Assembly: GCA_026225435.1 (NCBI GenBank)
Contig: JAMFST010000515.1
Location: 1 to 11,106, forward strand
Source: Labilithrix luteola
Lineage (GTDB): Bacteria > Myxococcota_A > Polyangia > Polyangiales > Polyangiaceae
DNA: 11,106 nucleotides
Reading direction: 5' to 3'
This document shows, one piece after another, positions 1 to 6,792 of the stretch (position 1 is its first letter; every line of letters starts with the position of its first letter). Below the pieces are notes generated by a model that was not told the DNA's origin, searched no databases, and saw only the letters and a program-made list of their open reading frames with translations. The translations under genes were made by a program, and so were the position numbers.

Positions 1-252
1 CGGGTTGACGTCGGTCACTCCCTGCGGATACTGGCTGAGAGATGAATTGATATTTCCGAGGTCGGTATTGAGTGCGTCTTGGTTCTGCATCTTGGATTCG
101 ATGCCGCCGATCTGAGTGTCCGTGGAGTCGAGCTGTAGCTTCAGCAGTTGAGCTGTGGCGTCGGCGGGCATCTCCGTCGTGCTCAATGAAAAATTCGCAG
201 AGAGCGAGGGCAGGACGGGCACGGTGTTGGCGTTGGTAACCGGCGTAGACAT
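1..252 (-). CDS. Ser/Thr/Asn-rich protein of unknown function, N-terminal 84 residues (runs off window)
   Basis: An open frame starts with ATG at 252-250 and stays open to base 1, so only the first 84 codons are present. I do not recognise the family. The first 25 or so residues are rich in Ser, Thr, Pro, Asn and nearly uncharged, with no Sec signal peptide or membrane segment. From about residue 30 the sequence becomes helix-prone with heptad-like spacing (LLKLQLDSTDTQIGGIESK), suggesting a coiled coil. The start is supported by AGGAG five bases upstream. It follows the 69-residue gene with a 12-base gap, so the two are probably co-transcribed. GC over the first 240 bases is about 57% by hand count against roughly 70% in neighbouring genes. 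A substrate of a specialised secretion system (for example type III) would fit the N-terminal composition, but that is a guess. Confidence 0.72.
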   Translation of the reverse strand, partial: MSTPVTNANTVPVLPSLSANFSLSTTEMPADATAQLLKLQLDSTDTQIGGIESKMQNQDALNTDLGNINSSLSQYPQGVTDVNP

Positions 253-257
253 GTGGG

Positions 258-262
258 CTCCT
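258..262 (-). promoter_or_regulatory. Shine-Dalgarno site AGGAG of the left-edge gene
   Basis: The minus strand reads AGGAG, then five bases, then the ATG at 252. It is one of only two strong ribosome binding sites in the window and fixes the start of the left-edge gene, an otherwise unrecognised frame. It lies 3 bases before the stop codon of the upstream small gene (265-267) in coordinate terms, so ribosomes leaving that gene could reinitiate here. Confidence 0.75.
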
Positions 263-264
263 GG

Positions 265-474
265 TCAGGCTCGAAGTTGGTGGGCTTGGGGAAGAAGCTG
301 CACGCGCACGCGAGGGCGAGCGGCAGTCTCGAGGTCTCGCAGCAACGAGTTGGGCAAGGAGAGGTCGACGTCGCCGAGCGAGTGAAGGTGTGCGATCACC
401 TCCGCGAACTGGCGGTCCTGTCGTTCCTTCTCTTCGCGCAGCTGCTGCCACGCTCGCTTTGTCGTTTCATCCAT
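265..474 (-). CDS. Small charged protein, 69 residues, coiled-coil-like
   Basis: ATG at 474-472, TGA at 267-265. I do not recognise the family. Residues 1-30 (start MDETTKRAWQQLREEKERQD) are strongly charged and helix-prone, consistent with a short coiled coil. Residues 31-45 contain a hydrophobic/acidic stretch (LGDVDLSLPNSLL), and the tail is Arg/Gln-rich. There is no signal peptide. The frame cannot start further upstream except by a rare codon: I traced it back to TAA at 538-540 and met no ATG, GTG or TTG. No clear ribosome binding site precedes the ATG; an inverted repeat (478-489) sits there instead. It lies 77 bases after the large lipoprotein gene and 12 bases before the left-edge gene. 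Size and composition would fit a small chaperone or scaffold for its downstream neighbour, but nothing proves it. Confidence 0.6.
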   Translation of the reverse strand: MDETTKRAWQQLREEKERQDRQFAEVIAHLHSLGDVDLSLPNSLLRDLETAARPRVRVQLLPQAHQLRA

Positions 475-551
475 GCCGGCCGTTCGGCCCGCCGATGGAG
501 GAGTTGCGCGAAATCTTCCGCCGCGCCCGGCGGGGCGTTATCGCCGCGCGG
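475..551 (-). other. Intergenic spacer with two GC-rich inverted repeats
   Basis: This 77-base spacer separates the large lipoprotein gene from the 69-residue gene, both on the minus strand. It holds an imperfectly terminator-like hairpin, CCGCC (518-522) / six-base loop / GGCGG (529-533), followed on the minus strand by AAGATTTC, which is not a proper T tract. A second repeat, GGCCG (478-482) / TT / CGGCC (485-489), ends three bases before the ATG at 474 and could fold over the ribosome entry region. No convincing promoter could be read. In DNA this GC-rich, such repeats also arise by chance. Confidence 0.3.
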
Positions 552-2315
552 CTACTTCGCGGAATTCAGCGATTTTGCGACCGAGAGCGCCTCGTCGGCG
601 CGGATCTTCGCGAGGTCCGGGCTCCGACCGTCCTGCTGCAGCGCCACCGCAGCCGCGGCGTACCGCTCGGCGAGCGCGCGGAAGAAGTCCGCGTCCGCAT
701 TCGACGGCGCAGTCAGCTGCATCAGCAACGCCGCATCGAGCTGCGCCGCGCCGTGCGGCGGTGCCTTGCTCGCGCCGAGCGCATCGAGCGCCGCTCGGTC
801 CCCCAGGTGCAGCCCGTTCGCCGGAGGGCGCAGCATCATCTGCGCGGCGTCGTCCGGGCCTCCGCGCAGCGCCTGTGCGAGCGCTCCCACCCACAGCTGT
901 TCGGTCGTCGGGGCGGCCGGTGCACCCGTCGACCCCGGGGCTGCCGCCGTCCACGTCGTTGCAAGCCGCAGCGCCTCGTCCACATCCACTGCACGCCAGT
1001 AGCGCCGCGCCAGCAGCAGGCGCCCTTCCGCTTCGAGGAGCCGCAGGCGCGGATCGCTCACCGCGTCGCTCTTCGCCAGCTCGGCCCGCACCGTCGCTGG
1101 GAAGCCGTGGTCGAGCAGCGCACGCAGCTCGTCGACCGTGATCGGCCCGGCGGCGGCCCCCTCGCTCGCGCGCAGGACGCTCGCGTAGAAGGTCGGCAGC
1201 TCGGACAAAAGCACGAGCTCCGGGCGGCCGAGCGCCTCGACGGTCTCGTCGTGCCGCCGCGGCTCCAGCGGCAACACCAGCGGGTCGAGGGCGTCGATGC
1301 GGCGCCCGGCGTACTGCTTGGCCAGGAGCTGGCGGGCGCGCTCGCCGTGCGGATCGATGAAGGCGCCGACGTCGGCGAGATCGCGCAGGCCGACGAGGGC
1401 CGCATCACGACCGCGGACCGCGCGCGGCTCGAGCTGCTCGTCGAGCTTCGACTCGTAGATGTGACGCAGCTCCGCGTCCTGGGAAAACTCGTCCGGGATG
1501 GGCACGGTGCGCATCTGTTCGACGAGGCGGAGGTCGGCGCTGCCCGCCTCCACCGCCGCGACGCCCCGGCCGTAGCCTTCGAGCTTGGCGGCCCACTTGG
1601 CATTGTCCTCGACGTTGGTGGCGGCGTCGTGGAGCCACTGCTCGACCGGGCCGTGGACGAACGCGACGACGCGCGGCTTGGTGAACGGCGGCGCGAGCGT
1701 CGGCAGGCCGTTGCTCGCGCGCGCCAGCCGCGCCGCGATTCCGAGGCCGAAGAGGGCGTGCTGGAGTGCCGGTGGGATGCCAGCGGCACCACCCGCGGCG
1801 GGCTTGGCGAGGAGCGGCGCTACCAGCAGGTCTCCGCACTCCGGCGGCGCGACCTCGGTGCGCAGCGCCCGCACGAAGCCCGCGGGTAGCTCGCCGCAGC
1901 TCTCGAGAGCCACCAGCTGGCGATCGAGCTTGGCCAGGTCCTTCGACCGGCGATCGTCGAGGAGCTCGGCCAAGGTGGCGCGCGCTGTGCCGCAGGCGAG
2001 ACCAGCCTCCGCCTTCCGGTGCACGTACGCAGTGCAGCTCGCCGGCGGCTTGGGGAGGGTCGCGCTCGGCGGCGGAAACGGGAAGTCGATCGGGCGCGGG
2101 CGGGTGAAGAGCGTGCCGAAGTCCTCGCGCCGGAGCACTCCGCGGGCGTCGACCTCGACCTTCGGCGGAGCTTGCGGGGTAGCCGTCGCCGGAGCCGAAG
2201 CGGTCGGTCCGGTCGGGGTCACCGCCGGTTGCGCCGGGGCGCAGGCCGTCGATCCAGTCGAGAGAAAGCCGGCGAAGCTGACGGCGAAGGCGAAGCGAGG
2301 CAGGGCGGTCTTCAT
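552..2315 (-). CDS. Large putative lipoprotein, helical, unknown function (587 residues)
   Basis: ATG at 2315-2313, TAG at 554-552. The N-terminus is a short signal peptide (basic KTALPR, hydrophobic 7-20) ending in S-T-A-C with Cys25 as the likely lipidated residue. Ser at position -3 is a weak lipobox, so it could instead be cut by the ordinary signal peptidase. Residues 26-50 form a Pro/Ala/Thr linker typical of anchored envelope proteins. The remaining ~535 residues are mainly Ala/Leu-rich helices resembling helical-repeat proteins, without a motif I can name. Four further Cys (94, 108, 140, 160) lie close together and could form two disulfides in the periplasm. The gene diverges from bolA across 90 bases. 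No clear ribosome binding site precedes the ATG. The opposite strand has long open frames (390-1889), which are GC-bias shadows. Confidence 0.8.
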   Translation of the reverse strand: MKTALPRFAFAVSFAGFLSTGSTACAPAQPAVTPTGPTASAPATATPQAPPKVEVDARGVLRREDFGTLFTRPRPIDFPFPPPSATLPKPPASCTAYVHRKAEAGLACGTARATLAELLDDRRSKDLAKLDRQLVALESCGELPAGFVRALRTEVAPPECGDLLVAPLLAKPAAGGAAGIPPALQHALFGLGIAARLARASNGLPTLAPPFTKPRVVAFVHGPVEQWLHDAATNVEDNAKWAAKLEGYGRGVAAVEAGSADLRLVEQMRTVPIPDEFSQDAELRHIYESKLDEQLEPRAVRGRDAALVGLRDLADVGAFIDPHGERARQLLAKQYAGRRIDALDPLVLPLEPRRHDETVEALGRPELVLLSELPTFYASVLRASEGAAAGPITVDELRALLDHGFPATVRAELAKSDAVSDPRLRLLEAEGRLLLARRYWRAVDVDEALRLATTWTAAAPGSTGAPAAPTTEQLWVGALAQALRGGPDDAAQMMLRPPANGLHLGDRAALDALGASKAPPHGAAQLDAALLMQLTAPSNADADFFRALAERYAAAAVALQQDGRSPDLAKIRADEALSVAKSLNSAK

Positions 2316-2405
2316 GCGCGGTGGCGGTCTCGTAGCAGCGACTCCCGTGGCCGCTGGAAGTTCCAGGCTCGACGACGATTGCCCTCCTCGCTACAAGAAA
2401 AGCCC
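2316..2405. promoter_or_regulatory. Divergent intergenic region with a 13-base perfect dyad
   Basis: Ninety bases separate the starts of the minus-strand lipoprotein gene (2315) and plus-strand bolA (2406), so both promoters should lie here or just inside the genes. The region contains CTGGAA-G-TTCCAG at 2354-2366, six-base arms around one central base, 40 bases before the bolA start. That is a plausible operator for a dimeric regulator acting on either or both genes. I could not identify a convincing -35/-10 pair, and the dyad does not match an operator I know. Before bolA there is only a purine stretch, AAGAAAAG (2395-2402), as a weak ribosome binding site. Confidence 0.35.
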
Positions 2406-2729
2406 GTGACCCGCGCCGAATCGATCCGCCAGCGCCTCGAGACCGAGCTCTCGCCCGCCTTTCTCGACATCATCAACGAGAGCGGCAACCACAGCGTGCC
2501 CAAGGGGTCGGAGACGCACTTCAAGGTGGTCGTCGTCTCCGCAGCCTTCGACGGCAAGTCGCAGCTCGCGCGTCACCGTCACGTGTACGCGCTGCTCGAG
2601 GGGGAGCTGAAGGCCGGGATGCACGCGCTCACCGTCACCGCTCGCACGCCCACCGAATGGTCGACGGCCGAGGGGAGCATCCCGCTCGAGTCGCCGGCCT
2701 GCCTCGGCGGCTCGAAGCACGGCTCCTGA
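2406..2729 (+). CDS. bolA: BolA family protein
   Basis: GTG start, TGA at 2727-2729, 107 residues, the usual size for BolA. The family pattern is clear: an N-terminal helix (3-15), NESGNHSVPKGSETHFKVVV (24-43), then FDGKS...RHRHVY (48-61) and the MHAL segment (72-75), followed by the EW pair (84-85), matching the helix-turn-strand layout of the BolA/KH-like fold. BolA proteins bind [2Fe-2S] clusters with monothiol glutaredoxins. The invariant C-terminal His, here His73 of MHAL, is a ligand, and the second ligand comes from the loop region (His29 or His38 are candidates). E. coli BolA is also linked to stress morphology and gene regulation. No glutaredoxin gene is visible in this window. The start was chosen because homology begins directly after the GTG and the upstream frame looks non-coding. 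This is the only plus-strand gene; it converges on the pseudogene. Confidence 0.93.
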   Translation: MTRAESIRQRLETELSPAFLDIINESGNHSVPKGSETHFKVVVVSAAFDGKSQLARHRHVYALLEGELKAGMHALTVTARTPTEWSTAEGSIPLESPACLGGSKHGS

Positions 2730-2736
2730 CGCGTGC

Positions 2737-3285
2737 TCAGTGGATGAACGTGTCGAGCGACACGTTCTGCGAGGTGTCGCCGCCGTCCCAGTTCCAGCGT
2801 GAATGGGGGCCGAGGATGTGCATCGCGTTGGTTCCGCAACCCCAGTAGAGCGTGGGGAAGGTGAGACCGGAGAACGCGCCGCAGGTGAAGACCAGGTGGT
2901 CGTCGGTCGCGTACGGGCCGGTCCACTGCCCCACGATCGTCGGCTCGTCGCCGTTGTTCATTCCGTGCCGAGGTAGCGACCGGCCACGAGGTTCTGGATG
3001 GGGATGGAGCCGGGGACACTGGTGATCGACTGGTCGGCGGCGTCGCCGGATGTGCACCTGGGTGGAGAGGCTGGCGAGGAATTCCATCGTCGGCGGGCGG
3101 CATGTACGTCTGCGAGCCGGAGGTGGTCCGGTGACGTCGGCTGCGCCGCGACGGTGACCGCGTAGGGCGAGCCGCTCGCGATCAGCGAGGTGCCGGGCGT
3201 GCTCTCCTTCCCGCTCCCGGTCCCCACGCCCGTGAGCGCGCCCACGCAAACGTGGCACCCCCGGATGGAGAACGACCCAGCACAC
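2737..3285 (-). pseudogene. Frameshift-scarred remnant of a secreted repeat protein
   Basis: No single frame makes sense here, but plausible protein pieces follow one another in three minus-strand frames. A repeat-like piece at 3248-3129 (IASGSPYAVTVAAQP) resembles the beta-rich repeats of large myxobacterial surface proteins. A short piece at 3127-3089 (TTSGSQTYMPPAD) changes frame, 3087-3046 (MEFLASLSTQVHIR) changes again, 3050-2961 (SGDAADQSITSVP...AGRYLGTE) returns to the first frame, and 2961-2740 ends in an aromatic, Gly-rich segment (FTCGAFSGLTFPTLYWGCG...FIH). Three or four indels would restore one reading frame. An alternative for the last piece is a real 74-residue gene starting with ATG at 2961, overlapping the previous stop as ATGA. 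Sequencing error is a second alternative. There is no readable signal peptide. The stop lies 7 bases from the bolA stop, convergent, without a terminator between. Confidence 0.55.
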
Positions 3286-3350
3286 CGCTGGCTACGCTCG
3301 TGCGTACAGCACGTGTGCAGCCGGAAGGGCCGGGTCGAATCATGAAGCAA

Positions 3351-3369
3351 GAGCACCGAGAGGGTGCTC
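3351..3369 (-). terminator. Possible terminator of the IHF-to-CarD operon (second hairpin)
   Basis: GAGCACC (3351-3357) and GGTGCTC (3363-3369) form a perfect seven-base stem with a five-base loop. On the minus strand the stem is followed by TTGCTTCAT, a weak T-rich tail, about 115 bases after the carD-like stop at 3485. This would suit an inefficient intrinsic terminator for the operon. The whole stretch 3290-3484 carries no gene I can support. Confidence 0.45.
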
Positions 3370-3414
3370 AGAAACCGTGGAGATGGCTGCGAGGCTAGGG
3401 AGCGGGCGGAGGAG

Positions 3415-3430
3415 CCCTACTTCTGTAGGG
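3415..3430 (-). terminator. Hairpin just after the CarD-like gene
   Basis: CCCTAC (3415-3420), loop TTCT, GTAGGG (3425-3430) is a perfect six-base stem with a tetraloop, 55 bases beyond the carD-like stop codon. No T tract follows on either strand, so alone it is unlikely to terminate. It may be an RNA 3'-end stabiliser or the first of two stems, with 3351-3369, forming the operon end. Confidence 0.35.
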
Positions 3431-3484
3431 TGACGACCCCCGACCGACGACTTGCGGCCATATCCGCGGTTTATGGGCGCCCTC

Positions 3485-4408
3485 TCAGGCGCGGAAGATG
3501 TCGGCCACGTACTCTCGAAGTTCGACCTCGGTCATCTTCTTCGCCAGGGCGATCTCCTTCATGAGCAGGCTCTTGGCCTGATCGAGGAGGCGGCGCTCGC
3601 CGAAGGAGAGGTCCTTGTCGAACTTGAGGCGGTACATGTCGCGTAGGACCTTGGCGACCTCGTGCGGCGAGCCGCTGCGGATCATCTCGGTGTAAGCGCG
3701 GAAGCGGCGGCTCCACGGCTGGACGTCGACGGCGACCTCGCGGGCGCGCATCGTGTCGAGGACGGTGTCGGCCTCCTTGCTGCTCATGACCGGGCGGAGG
3801 CCGGCCGACGAGGTGGCGTTGGTCGGCACGAAGACCTTCATGCCGTTCTCGAGGATCTTGAGGGCGTAGAACTCGCCGGTGGTGCCGCCGAGCTCGCGGT
3901 GCTCGATGGCGACGACCTCACCGACGCCGTGCGCCGGGTGGACCGCCTTGTCACCGACGGTGAGGAGGATCGGCTTCGGCGGCGGCGGGATGGTGACCGG
4001 GACGATCGACGGCGGGCCGGAGCGCGGCGGCGACGACTGACGCATCGACGGCGGCGGCTGCGAGGGGGCGCTGCGCTGCGCCGGCAACGGAGCCTGCGGG
4101 GGCGTCGGCGGCATCGGGGGCGGACCGGACGTGCGCGAGGCACGGTTGACCTGCGGCGCGGGCGGCGAATCGCTGCGCACCGGGCGAGTCGCCGGCGGGG
4201 CGGGCGTGGCCGCCTTGGTGGAGGTGGACTTGGGGGCGACGGACGGCGGGGCCGGGGTCTTGCGCGCGGCCGCGGTGGTGGCGGCTGACGCGGGCGGGGA
4301 AGCAGTCACACCCTTGGAGGGCGTGCTGCTGGCGCGCTTGGAAGCGGGCGCTGCAGAGGGGGGTGCTGAGGTGCGGGACCGAGCGGCAGTGCGGGCTGTA
4401 TGCGGCAT
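3485..4408 (-). CDS. CarD/CdnL family transcription factor with long Pro/Ala/Ser N-terminal extension
   Basis: ATG at 4408-4406, TAG/TGA-type stop at 3487-3485, 307 residues. Residues ~147-307 are a full CarD/CdnL domain: the RNA-polymerase-beta-binding Tudor-like part (from VGDKAVHPAHGVGEVVAIEH) and the helical DNA-binding part with Trp232 in PWSRRFRAY, the residue that wedges at the -10 upstream edge of the promoter bubble. Family members stabilise open complexes at sigma70-type promoters, notably rRNA. Typical CdnL is about 160 residues. The first 146 residues here are low-complexity Pro/Ala/Ser/Thr with scattered Lys/Arg (pI clearly basic) and no AT-hook. Myxococcus CarD carries its extra HMGA-like domain at the C-terminus, so this order is the reverse. 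There is no Met near residue 147 that would give a standard short start. No clear ribosome binding site precedes the ATG; the gene follows the lipoprotein gene by 39 bases and is last in the operon. Confidence 0.9.
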   Translation of the reverse strand: MPHTARTAARSRTSAPPSAAPASKRASSTPSKGVTASPPASAATTAAARKTPAPPSVAPKSTSTKAATPAPPATRPVRSDSPPAPQVNRASRTSGPPPMPPTPPQAPLPAQRSAPSQPPPSMRQSSPPRSGPPSIVPVTIPPPPKPILLTVGDKAVHPAHGVGEVVAIEHRELGGTTGEFYALKILENGMKVFVPTNATSSAGLRPVMSSKEADTVLDTMRAREVAVDVQPWSRRFRAYTEMIRSGSPHEVAKVLRDMYRLKFDKDLSFGERRLLDQAKSLLMKEIALAKKMTEVELREYVADIFRA

Positions 4409-4447
4409 GAAGGGGTCCGGGCGCGTAGCATCGAGAACGCCTCGGCG

Positions 4448-5533
4448 TCAATCGGTGCGTTCCGGGCGCGAGGAAAGAAGCGCTGTGAGCGGACCCTCGA
4501 GAGCGAGATGCAGTCGGCGGGCGAGCGTCTGGGCGTCGTAACGTGCCGTGAGCACGAGCGTTTCACGAGAGATCGCGACCTTGGGTGGCTCGAGCGTGGC
4601 GTCCGCGCCGATGAGCTTCCCGGGCGGGCTGCTGACCAACGCCTCGAATTGCCGCAGAAACACCGCGTCGGCGGAGGGGCGACCTTCGGCGGGGCGGTCC
4701 CACGAACCGGTGAGGATCACGCGGAGCTCGAGGGTCGGTCGCTCGCCCGGGGTCGAGCGCGGGGAGAGGGTGAGCGCGGCGGCCGTGGCGCCCCCCAGCA
4801 GACCGCCCAGCCCGTGTGCCGTCGCCTCGTCGAAGGGGCCGGGGACGAAGAAGCGCACGGGTGCCTCGCCCGCCAGGTCCGCGGCCTTCGCTGCCTGCAC
4901 GACCTGCGCGAGGGGAGGGGCGGCGAGCGCCGGCGACGCGCGGTGCAGCTTCCCCTCGGCGAACCCCTCGCTCGCCCGCAGCGGCCCGAAGCGCCCGACT
5001 TCGATGCCGACGGCCTGACGACCGAACATCGCCAGCTGCACGCGCTCCCCGCCCACCCGCGTGCCCCAGGTGCGGACGATGCGCGCCACGGGTGAGCCGT
5101 CGCGATCGATCCCGCGCCCCTCCACCTCGACGGTGCGCGCCGCGAAGGCCGCCTCGAGCTTCGCCGGATCGAGGAAGGCACGCACCAGCAGCAGCTGCGC
5201 CTGCGGATAGGAGGCGAGGGTGATCTCCTCGGCGGTGCGGACGTCGACGCCGTACAACCGTGAGAGGCTGGCGAAGGTCGCGTCCGGGATCAGCTCTGCC
5301 ACCGCCGGGGCGAGCGTCGCGTCGCCGAGCAGCGCGCGCGGCTGCACGTCGAGCAACCAGACGAGCGACGCCGCCGGAGCCAGCGCCGTCAGCGGCGAGG
5401 TGACGAGCGGCGCCTCGTTCGCGGGCGCGTGCACCGCCTGGCTGGCGCCTCCGCATCCGGCGAGTGGGCCAACGGCGACTGCGGCCGCCAGCACGAAGGT
5501 GGCGACCGCGGCGATCCCCCGCCTCGCGATCAC
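4448..5533 (-). CDS. Putative lipoprotein of unknown function (361 residues)
   Basis: GTG at 5533-5531, TGA at 4450-4448. The start overlaps the tyrS stop (GTGA), which implies translational coupling. The frame is open further upstream to 5734, but that part lies inside tyrS and looks non-coding. Starting at the GTG gives a textbook lipoprotein signal: ARR, hydrophobic residues 7-23, then lipobox L24-A25-G26-C27, so the mature protein is acylated at Cys27 and anchored in the envelope. The rest (about 335 residues) is mixed alpha/beta with segments such as VWLLDVQPRALLGD and LELRVILTGSWDRPAEG. I do not recognise the family; the layout resembles uncharacterised myxobacterial lipoproteins. It lies 39 bases before the carD-like gene. 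Its operon partners give no direct clue to its job. Confidence 0.82.
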   Translation of the reverse strand: MIARRGIAAVATFVLAAAVAVGPLAGCGGASQAVHAPANEAPLVTSPLTALAPAASLVWLLDVQPRALLGDATLAPAVAELIPDATFASLSRLYGVDVRTAEEITLASYPQAQLLLVRAFLDPAKLEAAFAARTVEVEGRGIDRDGSPVARIVRTWGTRVGGERVQLAMFGRQAVGIEVGRFGPLRASEGFAEGKLHRASPALAAPPLAQVVQAAKAADLAGEAPVRFFVPGPFDEATAHGLGGLLGGATAAALTLSPRSTPGERPTLELRVILTGSWDRPAEGRPSADAVFLRQFEALVSSPPGKLIGADATLEPPKVAISRETLVLTARYDAQTLARRLHLALEGPLTALLSSRPERTD

Positions 5534-6792
5534 GACGCGCGCGAGACGGTCACGTACGCGAAGCGACGCACCTTCGAGCCGACGCGCAGGAGATAGCGCT
5601 TGCCGCCTTCGAGCTGCAGCTGCGCCTCGGTCACGCGCACGCGGTCCACCTCGACACCGCCTTGCTCCACCAGACGCTTGCCCTCGCCGGTGGACTTCAC
5701 CAGCCCCGCGGCGGAGAGCGCCTTGGCGACCCACAGCGTCGCCCCGTCGGTCGGCACGTTCACCTCGGCGATGTCGGCCGGCAGCTCGTCCTGCAGGTAG
5801 CTCTTGCCGAACTCCGCCTTCGCCGCCTCGGCCGCAGGGGCGCCGTGGAAGCGGGTGATGATCTCGATGGCGAAGCGCGACTTGGCGTCGAGCGGGTCGT
5901 TCTCCGCCTTGAGCGCGGTGATCTCCTCGTTCGTCTTCGCCGAGAGGAGCTCGTAGTAGCGCCAGATCACGCGGTCATCGACCTGCATGATCTTGCGGTA
6001 CTGCACCGCCGGCGCCTCGAGGATGCCGACGTAGTTGTCGGCGCTCTTCGACATCTTCTTGCCGACGACCTTGCCGCTCTCGTCGATCTTGGCGTCGATG
6101 CCCTCGAGGAGCGGCACGGTGAGGACCATCTGCGCGCGCTGCCCGTACTTGGGCATGAGGTCGCGCCCGACGAGCAGGTTGAAGAGCTGGTCGGTGCCTC
6201 CGAGCTCGATGTCGCTGTCGAGCGCCACCGAGTCGTAGGCCTGCAGGAGCGGGTAGAGGAACTCGTGGATGTGGATGGGCCGGTGCTCGGCGAAGCGCGT
6301 GGCGAAGTCGTTTCGCTCGAGCATGCGCGAGACGGTGCTCTTGGCCATCAGCTCGACGAGCTCGCCCGGCGTGAGCTTGTCGAGCCACTCGCCGTTGGAG
6401 CGCACGATGGTCGTGCTCCGGTCGAGGATCTTGAAGCACTGCTCGGTGTAGGTGACCGCCGCCTTCTGCACGTCTTCGCGCGTGAGGCGCGGGCGGGCGT
6501 CGTTGGCGCCGGTCGGATCGCCCACCATGGCGGTGAACTCGCCGACGACGAAGGTGACCTCGTGCCCCAGCTCCTGGAACTGGCGCAGCTTGTTCAGGAG
6601 AACCGCGTGGCCGAGGTGCAGATCCGGGCGCGTGGGATCGAAGCCGGCCTTCACCTTCAGCGGCTTGCCGCTCGTGCGCGAAGCTTCGAGGCGCTCCTCG
6701 AGCTCCTTGACGACGTGCACGTCGACCGCCCCGCGGGTGAGGAGGGCCATCTGCTCGGCCACCGGCGCGAACGTGGTCATGGCCGCGCTCAT
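5530..6792 (-). CDS. tyrS: Tyrosyl-tRNA synthetase, TyrZ-like type
   Basis: Attaches tyrosine to tRNA-Tyr in the cytoplasm with ATP. The product is 420 residues, normal for the enzyme. Class I signatures are intact: HLGH at 59-62 within AGFDPTRPDLHLGH, the tyrosine-pocket segment GGTDQ at 198-202, and KMSKS at 246-250. The combination of FDPT...HLGH and KMSKS marks the form found in Thermus and as Bacillus TyrZ rather than the E. coli form, which has KFGKT. Residues ~350-412 form the C-terminal S4 RNA-binding domain (EGKRLVEQGGVEVD...). ATG at 6792 was chosen because homology starts near there and it overlaps the preceding stop as ATGA; the open frame back to 6885 lies within the glycosyltransferase gene. 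A second Met at residue 5 is possible. No T-box leader can be seen; it is transcribed with its neighbours. Confidence 0.97.
   Translation of the reverse strand: MSAAMTTFAPVAEQMALLTRGAVDVHVVKELEERLEASRTSGKPLKVKAGFDPTRPDLHLGHAVLLNKLRQFQELGHEVTFVVGEFTAMVGDPTGANDARPRLTREDVQKAAVTYTEQCFKILDRSTTIVRSNGEWLDKLTPGELVELMAKSTVSRMLERNDFATRFAEHRPIHIHEFLYPLLQAYDSVALDSDIELGGTDQLFNLLVGRDLMPKYGQRAQMVLTVPLLEGIDAKIDESGKVVGKKMSKSADNYVGILEAPAVQYRKIMQVDDRVIWRYYELLSAKTNEEITALKAENDPLDAKSRFAIEIITRFHGAPAAEAAKAEFGKSYLQDELPADIAEVNVPTDGATLWVAKALSAAGLVKSTGEGKRLVEQGGVEVDRVRVTEAQLQLEGGKRYLLRVGSKVRRFAYVTVSRAS

Noticed and set aside
390..1889. Long plus-strand open frame (499 codons) opposite the large lipoprotein gene
   Set aside because: Arg-rich, no motif, no signal, and antisense to a gene with a plausible signal peptide; typical of GC-rich DNA.
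3290..3484. A small gene between the pseudogene and the CarD-like gene
   Set aside because: Short open frames exist on both strands but none has a ribosome binding site or recognisable protein; the GTG at 3356 falls within a hairpin.
3971..4408. AT-hook or HMGA-like motifs in the CarD N-terminal extension
   Set aside because: No RGRP core is present; basic residues are scattered singly among Pro, Ala and Ser.
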